Part shown: positions 53,701 through 63,999 of the stretch, piece by piece
How positions within the stretch are numbered: the first letter of the stretch is position 1
Layout: each line of letters starts with the position of its first letter
Origin: Pseudomonadota bacterium
GTDB lineage: Bacteria > Pseudomonadota > Alphaproteobacteria > Micavibrionales > CSBR16-224
Direction: 5' to 3'
NCBI GenBank assembly: GCA_013285465.1
Contig: CP053449.1
Location: 675,179 to 739,178 of the forward strand
DNA length: 64,000 nucleotides
Notes under the pieces: model-generated
Seen by the model: only the letters and a program-made list of their open reading frames with translations
Told to the model about the DNA's origin: nothing
Database searches by the model: none
Program-made: the position numbers and the translations under genes

Positions 53701-53720
53701 AACTGCAAAACTTTGCAGTT
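53701..53720. promoter_or_regulatory. lux-box-like palindrome between luxI and ydcF-like gene
   Basis: AACTGCAAAACTTTGCAGTT is a 20-bp inverted repeat with the CTG-N10-CAG core of LuxR-family binding sites. It is 116 bases upstream of the luxI-type start. A weak -10 candidate (TGTCAT, 53674-53679) lies 21 bases away on the luxI side, close to the spacing of class-II lux promoters, and TATATA (53742) is 21 bases away on the other side. Confidence 0.75.
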
Positions 53721-53753
53721 GCATTGGCGGGTATTTTCCTGTATATATTTATT

Positions 53754-54413
53754 ATGGATAATAAAAGGCAAAAGCAAGACGATATCAAGCACATCACGGA
53801 TTATATGCTGGTGGAAACCGCATTGCGTCCGGCGGATATTTGTTTTGTTTTTGGCGGCCAGAATGCCGATCATCTGGCTGATCACGCCGCCAAGCTGTAT
53901 CATCAGGGGCTTTTTAAACATATCATTGTCTCCGGCGGCGTTGCCACCGATGACGGGCGGCTGGAATGTGACCGTATGCGCGACCGTCTGGTGGAAAAAG
54001 GCGTGCCGGAAGATTGCATTCTGGTGGAAAATCAGGCGACCAATACCGGCGAAAATGTCACATACGGTATGCAGCTGATTGAGAAGGAGATCGGTCTGGA
54101 TAATATCGGCTCCGTCATCGGTATCGGGCAGATACACGCTTCGCGCCGCTTTATCATGACATTGGAAAAACATTGGCCGGATGTCGTGAAAATGTTCTCC
54201 ACACCCAATTATTACCCCGTCGATAAAAAGGACTGGCACAAAGATAAGAAATTCCGCAGTGATGTCATGCGCGAATTTAACAAGGTCGCCCCTTATAAGA
54301 AAAAGGGCTTTATCGCCGAAGTTGATCTGGACGAGATCGCCGAAAAAATTGAAAAACTTCCCGACACACCGCCTGCGCGTCCGCCTATTAAAAAGCGCCG
54401 TTATCGCCGCTGA
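53754..54413 (+). CDS. YdcF-family (DUF218) protein
   Basis: The 219-residue product has the DUF218 pattern: ADICFVFGGQ, LYHQGLFKHIIVSGG, ERMRDRLVEKGVPEDCILVENQATNTGENV (present as RLECDRMRDRLVEKGVPEDCILVENQ) and VIGIGQIHASRRF. YdcF binds SAM and its biological role is unknown. ATG 53754 is chosen, but a frame open upstream to 53685 would add a hydrophobic segment (FAVALAGIFLYIFI), so a membrane-anchored form is possible. The end is basic (PPARPPIKKRRYRR). It is divergent from luxI and next to the lux box. Confidence 0.8.
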   Translation: MDNKRQKQDDIKHITDYMLVETALRPADICFVFGGQNADHLADHAAKLYHQGLFKHIIVSGGVATDDGRLECDRMRDRLVEKGVPEDCILVENQATNTGENVTYGMQLIEKEIGLDNIGSVIGIGQIHASRRFIMTLEKHWPDVVKMFSTPNYYPVDKKDWHKDKKFRSDVMREFNKVAPYKKKGFIAEVDLDEIAEKIEKLPDTPPARPPIKKRRYRR

Positions 54414-54419
54414 AAAAGA

Positions 54420-54454
54420 ACGCGCCCCTGATATTATCAGAGACGCGTCTTTTT
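54420..54454. terminator. Bidirectional terminator between ydcF-like and acidic exported protein genes
   Basis: Outer arms ACGCG (54420-54424) and CGCGT (54444-54448) and inner arms CTGAT/ATCAG enclose a 3-base loop. T5 follows on the plus strand (54450-54454), and the A-rich flank before it supplies a T-run on the minus strand. It can serve both convergent genes. Confidence 0.7.
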
Positions 54455-54474
54455 AAAATCTGTTCAGCGCTACG

Positions 54475-54786
54475 TTATTCGCTTTCATCTTCCATACTGT
54501 CATCCGCTGCGCCGTCATCACTCTCGCCGGCATCTTCGGGCATGGTCGTGTCATCGCTGTCCGTATCGTCCATGTCGTCCATATCATCCATGTCGTCATC
54601 ACCGGCATCTTCACCGGGGCAGGGGGCGAATTCGCAATTCGGCCCCGTGCGTCCGACGGCGCTGCCGTCAGGACAGAGTTTGGCATCCATGGTACACATC
54701 ACGCTGTCGGCCTCTGCCGTTTGCGGGATACCGAAAGAAACAAACGAAGCAAGTGCTGTTGTCAGAATAAGAGAACGAATCGTCAT
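54475..54786 (-). CDS. Exported Cys-containing acidic protein
   Basis: Unrecognised. A signal peptide MTIRSLILTTALASFVSFGIPQTAEA precedes a small four-cysteine module (MCTMDAKLCPDGSAVGRTGPNCEFAPCP, residues 29-57) that resembles the C-x-D-x-x-x-C-P-D-G-x-x-V-G-R-T-G-P-N-C-x-F modules seen in other secreted bacterial proteins. The rest is an Asp/Glu/Ser-rich, strongly acidic tail with DDM repeats that probably stays unfolded or binds cations. It reads toward the bidirectional terminator. Confidence 0.7.
   Translation of the reverse strand: MTIRSLILTTALASFVSFGIPQTAEADSVMCTMDAKLCPDGSAVGRTGPNCEFAPCPGEDAGDDDMDDMDDMDDTDSDDTTMPEDAGESDDGAADDSMEDESE
54562..54600 (-). repeat. 9-base tandem repeat coding Asp-Asp-Met
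   Basis: Imperfect 9-base units of the GTCGTCCAT/ATCATCCAT type recur about four times on the plus strand. They code the DDM repeats of the exported acidic protein. Confidence 0.75.
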
Positions 54787-54877
54787 GTTATGTTACCTCC
54801 TTGGTATCTTCAGTTTACCAAAAATCATTTAAAAATTATGTATGAACAGGAGGGGGGGATGAAAAATATTTTCTTTT

Positions 54878-55255
54878 TTAATTCAGTTTGTTATCGCAGG
54901 CGTCCTGCAGGTATTTCCAGGCCTTGTCCGCGTCTTTTTCATCATAATATTCCAGATCGGACGGGGTAATCCAATCGGTGAATTCCGTTGCAAATTTCAT
55001 CCATTTTTCATCGCCGACAACAACGACATAGGTGAAATTCCAGTAATATTTAAGGCTTGTCAGGAAATCATCCAGCATGGCATGCGGGGTCATGCCTTCA
55101 AAGGAAGTGATGTCAATATAAAGGCCGATATGGCTTTCGGTATTGATCGTGGCATCCAGCGCGGGCAGAAAATTTTCGTAATCCTCATGGGTCAGAATAC
55201 CGGAGGCCTTCACAGCCAGAATTTTATCGGTGGTTTTTTCGAGGATTTCGATCAT
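54878..55255 (-). CDS. SpoIIAA-like (STAS-fold) protein
   Basis: A 125-residue protein with the SpoIIAA-like pattern: MIEILEKTTDKILAVKASGILTHEDYENFLPALDATI, IGLYIDITSFEGMTPHAMLDDFLTSLKYYWNFTYVVVVGDEKW. The fold is that of anti-sigma-antagonist-type STAS proteins, but the serine used for phosphorylation is not obvious. The gene lies between the acidic protein and nnr. Confidence 0.8.
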   Translation of the reverse strand: MIEILEKTTDKILAVKASGILTHEDYENFLPALDATINTESHIGLYIDITSFEGMTPHAMLDDFLTSLKYYWNFTYVVVVGDEKWMKFATEFTDWITPSDLEYYDEKDADKAWKYLQDACDNKLN

Positions 55256-55291
55256 CGTGTTTGTTCCTTTTGTCGTCGCATTTCTTTTTGT

Positions 55292-56764
55292 TTAACGGCT
55301 TGGCGCGCTGTTGTCCAGCTCTTTCAAAATAGGAGGAAGATATTCGGCAAGGTCTTCGGCAACTAGACCGCGTCCGCATTTTTGCGCCGCTGCGCCATGC
55401 AGCCATGCCGCCGCCGCCGCCGCTTCGAAGGCAGGCATATGTTGTGCCAGCAAGCCTGTTATGATCCCTGCCAGCACATCGCCTGCGCCTGCCGTGGCAA
55501 GAAAAGCGGGGGCGTTGGTATTAATCACGGCGCGCCCGTCCGGCGCGGCAATCACCGTATCAGCGCCTTTCAGCAAAACAACGGCACCGGATTTTTCAGC
55601 GGCTTTGCGTGTGCGGGCAATTTTATCGCCTTCAATGCTGCCGAACAGCCGCGCGAATTCGCCGTCATGCGGCGTTAAAATACAATTGTCATGCAAGGCG
55701 GAGAACAGCACATCGGGCGTATCGTGAAAAACGCTGAGCGCATCGGCATCAAGACAGACGGCTTTGTCTTTTGCCGCAAGTGCTGCCAGTACGGCGTCGC
55801 GCGTTTCGTCGGTGACACCCAGCCCCGGGCCGATCAGCACGGCATTTTTGCGCGGGTCTTGCAGGAAGGCGGTTTTCTCGCCAATGTCTGCCAGCGGTTC
55901 CACCAGCAGATGCGCTTTATATTCCGCATAAATGTCAAAGCTTTCGGGCGGGCATAAAATTGTGGCCAGTCCTGCACCGCTGCGCATGGCGGCATGAGCC
56001 GCCAGTTTTGCCGCGCCGGTCATTTTTGCGCCGCCGAAAATCACGGCATGACCGTGGCTGTATTTATTGTCGCCCGTTTGCGGCTGCGGGAATAGGGGGT
56101 ACCACAAGGCCGGGCTGTTTTCGTATAGCGGCGGCGCGGTGTGTTCCTCATGCGTGATGCCGATATCCGTGATATGAATCTGCCCGCAATAAGCGCGTCC
56201 GGGCAGCAGCAGATGCCCCGGTTTTTTTGCGTGGAATGTGACGGTATGGAGGGCTTTCAGTGTCGCAGGATCGGCAGCGCCGGTGTCGCCGTTGACACCG
56301 CTGGGAATATCCACCGCGATGACAGGCAGGCCTGCCGCCGCAATGTTTTGCAGCATTTCCGCCAGCGGCGGTGCGAGCGCTTTGGAAAATCCGGTGCCGA
56401 ACAGCGCATCAATGACCAGTGCCGTCTCTTTCAAATCGATATTTCCAGACAGCGCTTCAAATTTTTCGCCGCATTTTTTCGCCATCAGCGCGGCATCACC
56501 TTGATAATCCGCCGCCGCTTTCATCGCGGCAATCCGCACAGCCCATCCGACCTCTTGCAAAAGGCGCGCAATCACAAAACCGTCACCGCCGTTATTGCCG
56601 GGGCCGCACAGTACCAGCACGGGGCAGGGGGCGTAATTCTGTATGATGATATCAACAACACTCTGGCCCGCCTGTTCCATCAGTACGGCGCCTGCCGTGC
56701 CTGCGGCAATGGTTTTGCGGTCACTTTCCTGCATTTCCGCGACTGTCAGAATACGCGCCGTCAT
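55292..56764 (-). CDS. nnr: Bifunctional NAD(P)HX epimerase/dehydratase
   Basis: This repairs hydrated NADH/NADPH. The N-terminal YjeF epimerase domain has VLVLCGPGNNGGDGFVIARLL and VIAVDIPSGVNGDTGAADP; the C-terminal ADP-dependent dehydratase has NAVLIGPGLGVTDETRDAVL, ILTPHDGEFARLFGS and ATAGAGDVLAGIITGLLAQ. 490 residues is normal for the fused form. It follows the MBL gene by 3 bases on the same strand. Confidence 0.95.
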   Translation of the reverse strand: MTARILTVAEMQESDRKTIAAGTAGAVLMEQAGQSVVDIIIQNYAPCPVLVLCGPGNNGGDGFVIARLLQEVGWAVRIAAMKAAADYQGDAALMAKKCGEKFEALSGNIDLKETALVIDALFGTGFSKALAPPLAEMLQNIAAAGLPVIAVDIPSGVNGDTGAADPATLKALHTVTFHAKKPGHLLLPGRAYCGQIHITDIGITHEEHTAPPLYENSPALWYPLFPQPQTGDNKYSHGHAVIFGGAKMTGAAKLAAHAAMRSGAGLATILCPPESFDIYAEYKAHLLVEPLADIGEKTAFLQDPRKNAVLIGPGLGVTDETRDAVLAALAAKDKAVCLDADALSVFHDTPDVLFSALHDNCILTPHDGEFARLFGSIEGDKIARTRKAAEKSGAVVLLKGADTVIAAPDGRAVINTNAPAFLATAGAGDVLAGIITGLLAQHMPAFEAAAAAAWLHGAAAQKCGRGLVAEDLAEYLPPILKELDNSAPSR

Positions 56765-56767
56765 TTT

Positions 56768-58123
56768 TTAAAATTCCACCTGTTCCAGATGTTCGGGAAT
56801 ATGGACATCCCAGCCGAATTTTTTGCTGATTTTGTCTTTGAGAGAGGTCGCGGCGTTTTCCTCGCCATGCACGATAAAGACCTTTCGCGGATCGGCGTTA
56901 AAGCCCTCAAGCCAGCCAAGTATTTCATTGTAATCGGCATGGGCGGAAACGCTGCGCATATAGCGGATTTCGGCACGGACGGGATACATTTCGCCGTGTA
57001 TTTTAATTTCCGTCTCACCGCGGACAAGGCGGTCACCGCGCGTTTCGGCAGCTTGAAACCCTGCCAGCAGGATGGTGTTGCGCTCATCCCCCAATGTGTT
57101 TTTCAAATGATGCAAAACGCGTCCGCCTGTGGCCATGCCGCTGGCGGAGATAATGACGCAGGGCATATGATGTTCGTTAATGGCCTTGGATTCCTCGCGG
57201 CTGCGCGTATAGATCACCATATCGCACATGGCGCGGCAGACACCGGGGGACAGGCGGTGCTCGCTTTTGTGCTTATGCAGAAGCTCGGTGACATTGATAG
57301 CCATCGGACTGTCCAGATAAACCGGAATATCGGGTATTTGCTTCGTTTGTTTCAGCACATGCAGATAATAAATCAGGCTCTGCGCCCGCCCGACGGCAAA
57401 GGCGGGACACACCAGCGTTCCGCCGCGTTTGATGGTTTTATTGACGATATGGCGGATGGTTTTCATCGGGTCTGTTTTTTCATGGGCGCGGTCGCCATAG
57501 GTGGATTCCACGACCAGATAATCGGCTTGCTGAATATGGGCGGGCGGAATAATGACGGCATCATGCGGGCGGCCCAGATCGCCGGAAAACAAAATCGATG
57601 CGCTGTCATTCATCACTTTGATAAAAGAGGCGCCGAGAATATGCCCCGCATGGTGCAGGGTAAAGCGCAGCTCGTCATCCAGCCATGTTTCGGTGCCGAA
57701 ATCGACGGGATGAAATGATTTCAGCGACTCGCGGGCATCCTCCTCGGTGTAAAGCGGCAGGGCAGGGTGGTGCTTGGTATAGTGGTAGCGGTTGGCGCGC
57801 TCCGCGTCCTCCTCCTGCAAATAGCCGCTATCGGGCAGCATGATGCTGCAAAGATCGCGTGTGGCTTCGGAGCAATAGATTTTACCCTTAAAACCGCTTT
57901 TGACCAGCAGGGGCAGATAACCGCTATGGTCGATATGGGCATGGGTCAGCAAGACCGCATCAATATCGGCAGGGTTCACGGGCGGTTTATCCCAGTTGCG
58001 CAGACGCAGGTTCTTTCTACCCTGAAACAAACCGCAATCAATCAGAATTTTCTTGCCCGCCGTTTCCAGCAAAAACTTCGAGCCCGTAACCGTGCCCGCC
58101 GCGCCGAGGAATTGTAACTTCAT
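56768..58123 (-). CDS. MBL-fold beta-CASP ribonuclease-like protein
   Basis: A 451-residue metallo-beta-lactamase of the RNA-processing (CPSF73/YsiH-like) type. The zinc motif LLTHAHIDHSGYLPLL (HxHxDH) is near residue 58. A beta-CASP domain follows, with FSGDLGRPHDAV, VESTYGDRAHE, RGGTLVCPAFAVGRAQSLIYYL, SGMATGGRVLHHL, and RYMRSVSAHADYNEILGWLEG near the end. ATG 58123 with GGGAG 7 bases upstream replaces a longer frame. RNA or tRNA processing is inferred from the family. Confidence 0.9.
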   Translation of the reverse strand: MKLQFLGAAGTVTGSKFLLETAGKKILIDCGLFQGRKNLRLRNWDKPPVNPADIDAVLLTHAHIDHSGYLPLLVKSGFKGKIYCSEATRDLCSIMLPDSGYLQEEDAERANRYHYTKHHPALPLYTEEDARESLKSFHPVDFGTETWLDDELRFTLHHAGHILGASFIKVMNDSASILFSGDLGRPHDAVIIPPAHIQQADYLVVESTYGDRAHEKTDPMKTIRHIVNKTIKRGGTLVCPAFAVGRAQSLIYYLHVLKQTKQIPDIPVYLDSPMAINVTELLHKHKSEHRLSPGVCRAMCDMVIYTRSREESKAINEHHMPCVIISASGMATGGRVLHHLKNTLGDERNTILLAGFQAAETRGDRLVRGETEIKIHGEMYPVRAEIRYMRSVSAHADYNEILGWLEGFNADPRKVFIVHGEENAATSLKDKISKKFGWDVHIPEHLEQVEF

Positions 58124-58210
58124 GGAAAAGCTCCCTTTCTTTTTCGCATTATAGTAACGCCGCAAAGCGAAAGAGGAAAGAGAGGAAAACCTTTTATACC
58201 GGACACACAA

Positions 58211-58236
58211 AAGCCGCGATTTTCAGGCCGCGGCTT
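58211..58236 (-). terminator. Weak hairpin after the small gene at 58265
   Basis: AAGCCGCG (58211-58218) and CGCGGCTT (58229-58236) pair around a 10-base loop. The minus-strand tail TTTGTGTGT is only moderately T-rich. It lies between the small gene and the MBL gene. Confidence 0.45.
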
Positions 58237-58264
58237 CGTAGTACTCGTTTCTTATTATATGGTC

Positions 58265-58459
58265 TTAACGGTAAGAACCTGCACGGAGCGTTCCGATTGT
58301 GAAGCTTGTGCCATGGCTGCTGCCGCGTGCCATTTTTTGTGCATCACGCTGGATCTGGAACTTTTCGAATTCTGTCATCTCATAAGGCTTTTTGCTGACA
58401 GAGCCGAAGGTCTCGGAGGTTTTTCCGTTTTCTGCAAGTTTCGTTTTGTTGTTTTCCAT
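58265..58459 (-). CDS. Small hypothetical protein with operator-controlled promoter
   Basis: Unrecognised 64-residue product, MENNKTKLAENGKTSETFG at the start, basic and Ser/Gly-rich at the end (ARGSSHGTSFTIGTLRAGSYR), with no membrane helix. It is supported as a gene by AGGAG 8 bases before the ATG and by a well-formed promoter with palindrome at 58533-58561. Its function is unknown. Confidence 0.6.
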   Translation of the reverse strand: MENNKTKLAENGKTSETFGSVSKKPYEMTEFEKFQIQRDAQKMARGSSHGTSFTIGTLRAGSYR

Positions 58460-58532
58460 TATATTTACTCCTACTGGTTTTAAGTTTGCTAGGCCAGGAG
58501 ATTCTGTTTGTTTTTGTTATTGCCTCCCTTGA

Positions 58533-58561
58533 TTAATAAGTTAACATAATGTTAATGTCAA
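58533..58561 (-). promoter_or_regulatory. Promoter with palindromic operator for the small gene
   Basis: On the minus strand there is a perfect TTGACA (58556-58561), a 17-base spacer and TATTAA (58533-58538). The spacer contains TTAACATAATGTTAA (58541-58555), a perfect palindrome of 7-1-7, placed where a repressor would block RNA polymerase. Confidence 0.75.
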
Positions 58562-58631
58562 AGTCAACAAAAATTTATGGAAAATTAACAATTTTTTCCG
58601 CATTATTATCAATATGATACAGGGATTATTT

Positions 58632-59270
58632 TTACGATTTGGGAAAATCGAGGCGGAAAATCTGCCACAACGTATCCGCATCGCCTGTAAAGACCTCTTT
58701 TGCGGTGATGGCGGCAGGGTAAAACGCCTCCAGACGGGCTGTTAAGACATCATGCGGCAGCGACTGATTGTAAAAATCATAATGCTCCTGCAAATAGGCA
58801 TCATAGGCCTGCATCATGTCGCCGTCACAGGCAAAGCAGGACAGAAAAGCCGTGCCGCCGGCTTTGCCCAATTGCCGCAACAGGCGCAGATGGGCGTCAA
58901 TATCGGCCATATGATGCAGAATGCCGAGCGACAGGACGATATCGGCCTGCGGCAATGTGGCGGTAAAGGCGTCATCCTCGATATCGCCGCTGATAATCTC
59001 CGCATCAGGGGCGGCTTTGCGCGCGATCTCCAGCATCGCGGGGCTGAAATCGCTACCGTATAAAGACATGGCGGGATGCGCGGCAGATAGATGTTTCAGC
59101 ATCCATCCCGTGCCGCAGCCAAGGTCGAGAGCCGTGCCGTTTTCCGGACAAGCCGCAGGCCAATGCGCCGCAATCCATTCCTGATGGCTACGGATATGCA
59201 AGGGCCAGCCGGCATCGAAATCGCTTGCGAAATCTTCGTAGGCTGCTTTCACCGCGTCTTTATCAAACAT
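58632..59270 (-). CDS. SAM-dependent methyltransferase, BioC-like fold
   Basis: A class I methyltransferase of 212 residues. Motif I is TALDLGCGTGWMLKHLS near residue 50, motif II in GSDFSPAMLEIARKAAP, and motif IV around IVLSLGILHHMADIDAHLRLLRQL. It begins FDKDAVKAAYEDFASDFDAGWPLHI, similar to BioC, but no biotin genes are near, so the substrate is unknown. It follows the nitrilase-family gene by 3 bases. Confidence 0.82.
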   Translation of the reverse strand: MFDKDAVKAAYEDFASDFDAGWPLHIRSHQEWIAAHWPAACPENGTALDLGCGTGWMLKHLSAAHPAMSLYGSDFSPAMLEIARKAAPDAEIISGDIEDDAFTATLPQADIVLSLGILHHMADIDAHLRLLRQLGKAGGTAFLSCFACDGDMMQAYDAYLQEHYDFYNQSLPHDVLTARLEAFYPAAITAKEVFTGDADTLWQIFRLDFPKS

Positions 59271-59273
59271 TCT

Positions 59274-60146
59274 TTAAGAGGCGATATCGGTCAGGCACGG
59301 ATAGGTTTCCGGACGGCGGTCGCGGAAGAACTGCCACTGGTTGCGCACTTCGCGCACCACATCCATATCCATATCGGCGATCACCAGCTCATCCTTGTCT
59401 TCGCGGGCCTCAACCAGAAATTCGCCGCGCGGATTGACGATATAGGAGGAACCGTAGAATTTACCGATATTCCACGGTGCTTCCGTACCGGGGCGGTTGA
59501 TCGCACCGACATAATAGCCGTTTGCGACGGCGGAGGCAGGCTGCTCCAGCTTCCACAGATATTGGCTCAAACCCGCAACGGTGGCCGACGGGTTGACGAC
59601 ATATTCCGCGCCGCTTAAGGCCAATGCACGCCAGCCTTCGGGGAAGTGGCGGTCATAACAGATATAAACGCCAAGTTTCAGATAGGCGGTGTCAAAGACC
59701 GGCCAGTTCGAGAAACCGGGCTTAAAGAAGAATTTCTCCCAAAATCCGGAAACCTGCGGGATATGGGTTTTGCGGTATTTGCCTAAGTATTTGCCGTCGG
59801 CATCAATGACGGCGGCGGTGTTGTAATAAACGCCGGTGATGTCTTCCTCGTAAATCGGGACGACAATGACCATATTGTATTTTTTCGCATATTCCTGCAT
59901 CAGCCTTGTCGTGTGCCCGTCCGGAATCTGTTCGGCGGCGGCATACCATTTTTTATCCTGACTGGGACAGAAATAAGGCTGGGTGAAAACCTCCTGAAAG
60001 CTTAAGACCTGAACACCTTTTTTGCCCGCTTCCTCGATCAGCGGGATATGTGCCGCCAGCATTTTGTCGCGGATTTGATCGGGTGTGTCCTTTTCGGCAT
60101 CCCCTTTCAGGCTCATTTGAATAAGACCGGCTTTAACAATAGACAT
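59274..60146 (-). CDS. Nitrilase-family amidohydrolase, probable beta-ureidopropionase
   Basis: A 290-residue member of the nitrilase superfamily. The Glu-Lys-Cys triad is in VLSFQEVFTQPYF, KYRKTHIPQ and GVYICYDRHFPEGWR. The closest-looking relatives, with NPSATVAGLSQYLWKLEQPASAVANGYYVGAINRPG, are N-carbamoyl-beta-alanine amidohydrolases. ATG 60146 has AGGAG 8 bases upstream. The divergent gene encodes dihydropyrimidinase, so the pair covers steps two and three of reductive pyrimidine breakdown. Confidence 0.87.
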   Translation of the reverse strand: MSIVKAGLIQMSLKGDAEKDTPDQIRDKMLAAHIPLIEEAGKKGVQVLSFQEVFTQPYFCPSQDKKWYAAAEQIPDGHTTRLMQEYAKKYNMVIVVPIYEEDITGVYYNTAAVIDADGKYLGKYRKTHIPQVSGFWEKFFFKPGFSNWPVFDTAYLKLGVYICYDRHFPEGWRALALSGAEYVVNPSATVAGLSQYLWKLEQPASAVANGYYVGAINRPGTEAPWNIGKFYGSSYIVNPRGEFLVEAREDKDELVIADMDMDVVREVRNQWQFFRDRRPETYPCLTDIAS

Positions 60147-60179
60147 ATGCATCTCTCCTGCGATAAAGGGCTAAAAACC

Positions 60180-60195
60180 TTGACCCTTGGGTCAA
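60180..60195. promoter_or_regulatory. RutR-like operator between pyrimidine-degradation genes
   Basis: TTGACCCTTGGGTCAA is a perfect 16-base palindrome (arms TTGACCC/GGGTCAA). It matches the E. coli RutR consensus (TTGACCA-NN-TGGTCAA) in length and in 12 of the 14 specified bases; RutR is the pyrimidine-sensing TetR regulator of pyrimidine breakdown. It lies 34 bases before the ureidopropionase start and 88 bases before the dihydropyrimidinase start. Confidence 0.75.
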
Positions 60196-60223
60196 AAAAG
60201 CGATAGATTTATGCCTATTATAA

Positions 60224-61747
<1,524 letters not shown>

Positions 61748-61763
61748 TATGGATTTTGTTTGA

Positions 61764-62930
61764 TTAAGGCGACGGGCGGCGCAGGAATTGACGCATTTTC
61801 TGGCGCTGCTGTTCCTGCTGGCTCTGCTTTTGCTGCAGGCGGGCAACGGCAAATTCGCGGCGCAGGCTGTTTTCGCCCGCTTCCCATTCGGTAAATAATT
61901 TCACGGCCTTATGGCCGTTGCCGTTGCGGCGCGCCATATCTTTGGCGGTCAGCCCTTCATTGTTGGTCAGGCGGAGGCTGCTGTTTTCTTTCGCCAGCGT
62001 TGCGGCGTCCCAGCACAGCAGCGTTTCAATCATTTTTTCATTGGCACTGCGTCCGGCAAAATGCAGCGGCGTATTGCCGTCATTTTCCTGATGCGTCAGG
62101 CTGGCATTGTAATCCAGCAGTATTTCGGCAATATCCGTCTGTCCGGTCACGGCGGCCCAGTGCAGGGCGGTACGGCCGTTGCTGTTGGTAATCTCCGTAT
62201 CCGCACCCGCGCCCAGCAACAGGGAGACCATATTCAGATTGCGTTTCAAGATGGCACGGACAAGGGCGGTATCGCCATGTTTATCTGTTTCTTTCAGGAG
62301 GTCCGCAGCGCGCTTTTTATCGCTCAGCAAAAATCCGACGGCTTTTTCGCTGTTTCTTTCCACCGCAATATCCAGCGCCGTCAAGCCGTGAATATTTTTT
62401 TGAAAAACATCCGCACCGTTATCAATCAACAATTGCATAATGCAAGTATCATTTTTAATGGCGGCGCGCATCAGGGCGGTCATGCCGGCTTTATCAGCGG
62501 CATTGATATTCGCGCCTTGCCCGCCTGTGGCGGCGCTGTGTTCGATCAGCGCCTGCACGATATTCAACCGTCCTGCCGCAACGGCGACGGAAAGCGGCAG
62601 CATATCATTCATATTGCCTTTTTCAGGGTCGGCGCCCTCTTTCAGCAATGTACGGATCAGCGAGTCATTACCGCTGGAAACGGCCCACCATAGCGGGGTG
62701 GCGCGGTTGCCTTTGCGGTCACGCAGATTGGGATCGGCACCATAGGCCAGCAGCAGGGCGGCGGTTTTGGAATGACCGCGGTAACTGGCGGCGCAAAGCG
62801 GTGTCCAGTCCTTGCTGCCGGGCTCGCCATCCGGATTGGCACCGCCGTCAAGCAGTTTGCGGGTTTTTTCAACATCGCCTTTTTTTGCGGCCTCAATTAA
62901 GGCCTCTGCTGGGGTCTTGGCTGGCTGCAT
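61764..62930 (-). CDS. Ankyrin-repeat protein
   Basis: A 388-residue protein made of about ten ankyrin repeats, including DWTPLCAASYRGHSKTAALLLAYGADPNL, AGMTALMRAAIKNDTCIMQLLIDNGADVF, HGLTALDIAVERNSEKAVGFLL, NGRTALHWAAVTGQTDIAEILLDYNA and GNTPLHFAGRSANEKMIETLL. ATG 62930 has a GGGAC upstream; a longer frame reaches into the mdh terminator. It has a Gln-rich end (RLQQKQSQQEQQRQKMRQ), no signal, and an unknown partner. Confidence 0.88.
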   Translation of the reverse strand: MQPAKTPAEALIEAAKKGDVEKTRKLLDGGANPDGEPGSKDWTPLCAASYRGHSKTAALLLAYGADPNLRDRKGNRATPLWWAVSSGNDSLIRTLLKEGADPEKGNMNDMLPLSVAVAAGRLNIVQALIEHSAATGGQGANINAADKAGMTALMRAAIKNDTCIMQLLIDNGADVFQKNIHGLTALDIAVERNSEKAVGFLLSDKKRAADLLKETDKHGDTALVRAILKRNLNMVSLLLGAGADTEITNSNGRTALHWAAVTGQTDIAEILLDYNASLTHQENDGNTPLHFAGRSANEKMIETLLCWDAATLAKENSSLRLTNNEGLTAKDMARRNGNGHKAVKLFTEWEAGENSLRREFAVARLQQKQSQQEQQRQKMRQFLRRPSP

Positions 62931-62972
62931 TTTGCGTCCCTGTGTTTCAATGTAGGAGCGGCATATTATCGT

Positions 62973-63005
62973 AAAAAAACGCGCCCCGCAAGAGAGCGGG
63001 GCGCG
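62973..63005 (-). terminator. Rho-independent terminator of mdh
   Basis: A perfect GC-rich 10-bp stem (62980-62989 with 62996-63005), 6-base loop, followed on the minus strand by T7 (62973-62979). It lies 28 bases after the mdh stop. Confidence 0.93.
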
Positions 63006-63033
63006 GGACATGCAAATTTATTCAGTCCGGTTT

Positions 63034-63999
<966 letters not shown>

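Noticed and set aside
53585-53797. N-terminal extension of the LuxI frame upstream of 53584
   Set aside because: The invariant LuxI residues are at standard numbers only with the start at 53584. The extension would cross the lux box and the promoter region.
56141-57718. 525-codon open frame antisense to nnr and the MBL gene
   Set aside because: It spans two well-supported minus-strand genes, is rich in Phe/His/Gln as shadow frames are, and has no ribosome-binding site.
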